Shown here: positions 7,458-8,337 of the stretch, piece after piece | Layout: every line of letters begins with the position of its first letter | Numbering within the stretch: the stretch's first letter is position 1 | Assembly (NCBI GenBank): GCA_030632545.1 | Contig: DAOVUO010000090.1 | Coordinates: forward strand, 1 to 8,337 | Length of the DNA: 8,337 bases | Source of the DNA: Bacteroidales bacterium | Lineage (GTDB): Bacteria; Bacteroidota; Bacteroidia; Bacteroidales; DYOH01 | Direction: 5' to 3' | Translations under genes and position numbers: made by a program | The notes under the pieces: generated by a model | Databases searched by the model: none | What the model saw: only the letters and a program-made list of their open reading frames with translations | Told to the model about the DNA's origin: nothing

Positions 7458-8207
7458 ATGAGTAATATAAAAATTCTAATTGTAGAGGACGAGCCTCACG
7501 ATTTAAGCTTATTAAAGGAGCTTTTACTGGAACGTACTGATATAGAAATTGTAGGTGAGGTAACAAAAGTGTCTGATTTAATTCCAACTACAGCAAAGTT
7601 AAATCCAGATATTATAATGCTGGATGTCACACTGTACGGTGAAAGTGTTTTTCCTGTTTTACCCGATTTTGAAAGAGCATTTCCTGCTGTGGGAATTATT
7701 TTTACCACCCAATCAGAAACAAATGCTAAAATGGGGATGGAATTTTCCTCTTATCCATTTCTTGAGAAACCTTATGAACCTAGTGAATTAAATGCAGCAA
7801 TTGATAAGTATTATACAAAACATAAAAAAAGTATTGAATTACCAAATCTTGAAGATCGAACTTACCGTATTAAAAATAGAGAGGGAGTGTTTGCTTTTAC
7901 ACCCAAAGATTTAATTTATGTAAGAACAGAAAATGGAAAAAGAGCAATTGAAGCATTTTCCATATATGGTAAATTTAGCTTAGGGAAAAGCATTGGCGAA
8001 TTTCAAAAAGAATATGAACTACCTGAATATTTTTTCAGAATGCGCTCTTTTTTGATTAATTTATCTATGATTCATGCAATTAAGCGTAATGAAAACTATG
8101 AGGCTCAATTTAAAGGCGATGGAAAATTGACATTAACATTAACTTATGGAGAATATATAGAATTAAGCAATGCGTTTATTGAGTGGACAAATAGTTCAGT
8201 CACATAA
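7458..8207 (+). CDS. LytTR-family two-component response regulator
   Basis: The 249-residue protein has the standard two-domain layout of LytR/AlgR-type regulators. The receiver domain (about 4-120) keeps every phosphorylation residue: the acidic pair Glu10-Asp11 in ILIVEDE, phospho-acceptor Asp56 in IIMLDV, Thr84 in IIFTTQ and Lys104 in FLEKPYEP. The LytTR DNA-binding domain (about 135-245) shows the characteristic DLIYVRTENGKRAI, a KSIGEFQKEYELPEYFFRMR stretch, and INLSMIHAIKRN. It should be a cytoplasmic transcription factor activated by a histidine kinase, in Bacteroidota often a LytS/YpdA-like (His_kinase family) membrane protein. No kinase is in the window; it could lie just past the right edge or elsewhere. 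The ATG at 7458 starts directly at the receiver's first strand, with A/T-rich sequence and no Shine-Dalgarno upstream. Target genes are unknown; the two envelope genes upstream are candidates only by proximity. Confidence 0.93.
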   Translation: MSNIKILIVEDEPHDLSLLKELLLERTDIEIVGEVTKVSDLIPTTAKLNPDIIMLDVTLYGESVFPVLPDFERAFPAVGIIFTTQSETNAKMGMEFSSYPFLEKPYEPSELNAAIDKYYTKHKKSIELPNLEDRTYRIKNREGVFAFTPKDLIYVRTENGKRAIEAFSIYGKFSLGKSIGEFQKEYELPEYFFRMRSFLINLSMIHAIKRNENYEAQFKGDGKLTLTLTYGEYIELSNAFIEWTNSSVT

Positions 8208-8235
8208 AAAATCTTATAATTATATTTCGTATTAA

Positions 8236-8264
8236 TAGTTCCCCGATAATCGGGACAGGCCGTT
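8236..8264. repeat. REP-like palindromic element, copy 2 (inverted relative to copy 1)
   Basis: This is an inverted copy of the element at 2323-2351 (26 of 29 positions). The core CCCGATAATCGGG (8242-8254) is a perfect 6+1+6 palindrome. It begins 28 bases after the response-regulator stop and is followed by a T-rich run (8263-8270), so its hairpin may also end that transcript on the plus strand. The rest of the right-hand flank to 8337 holds no supportable gene. Confidence 0.72.
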
Positions 8265-8337
8265 TATTTTTCATATATTACTGAAATTCATAGATTTACT
8301 AAATTTTACTTTGCCGACTATATCCCTTATAATTAAC

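Noticed and set aside
7309..7587. Minus-strand 92-codon open frame overlapping the response regulator
   Set aside because: It overlaps the well-supported receiver-domain coding sequence on the other strand, has low-complexity hydrophobic composition and no family motif. It is most likely a chance frame.
7496..7708. Minus-strand 70-codon open frame inside the response regulator
   Set aside because: It is fully antisense to the receiver domain, with no motif or promoter.
8265..8337. Possible gene end or start at the right edge
   Set aside because: A minus-strand frame of about 21 codons enters from the edge and a near-match TTACTTTG box exists, but neither is long or specific enough to support a gene or promoter.

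Overview
The window looks like a chromosomal segment of a Bacteroidota bacterium (Flavobacteriia/Bacteroidia-like). The DNA is very AT-rich. Exported proteins have signal peptides ending in short 'AQ/GQ/SQ' motifs. Start codons lack a Shine-Dalgarno sequence, and two upstream regions carry the Bacteroidota-type -7 box TAnnTTTG. The gene content also fits: a TonB-dependent receptor with an N-terminal carboxypeptidase-regulatory-like domain, MORN_2 repeats, an OmpA-type periplasmic anchor and a LytTR response regulator. Genus or species cannot be assigned from this sequence.

Left part, minus strand (1-2172). The N-terminal 450 residues of a TonB-dependent outer-membrane receptor run off the left edge, with a candidate promoter just upstream. 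Next come a strong hairpin terminator and a two-gene toxin-antitoxin operon (antitoxin first, YafQ/RelE-type toxin second) with its own well-formed promoter. The toxin has lost two of the histidines that are catalytic in E. coli YafQ.

Right part, plus strand (2398-8207). Three genes follow. The first is a secreted protease with MORN_2 repeats, a concanavalin/LamG-like sandwich and an HtrA-type trypsin fold with an intact triad and no PDZ domain. The second is a 915-residue periplasmic protein with a thioredoxin-like domain lacking CXXC, two copies of an unrecognised module around an Ig-like linker, and a C-terminal OmpA peptidoglycan-binding domain. After a 435-base gap comes a LytTR-type response regulator. 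Two inverted copies of a 29-base GC-rich palindromic element (2323-2351 and 8236-8264, 3 mismatches) bracket exactly this three-gene block.

How they may work together is inference. The protease and the peptidoglycan-anchored protein are adjacent, co-oriented and both exported, so a shared cell-envelope role such as quality control or sensing is plausible. The regulator is a natural candidate to control them or an unseen neighbour, but no sensor kinase lies in the window. No RNA genes, CRISPR arrays, transposases or phage genes were found.
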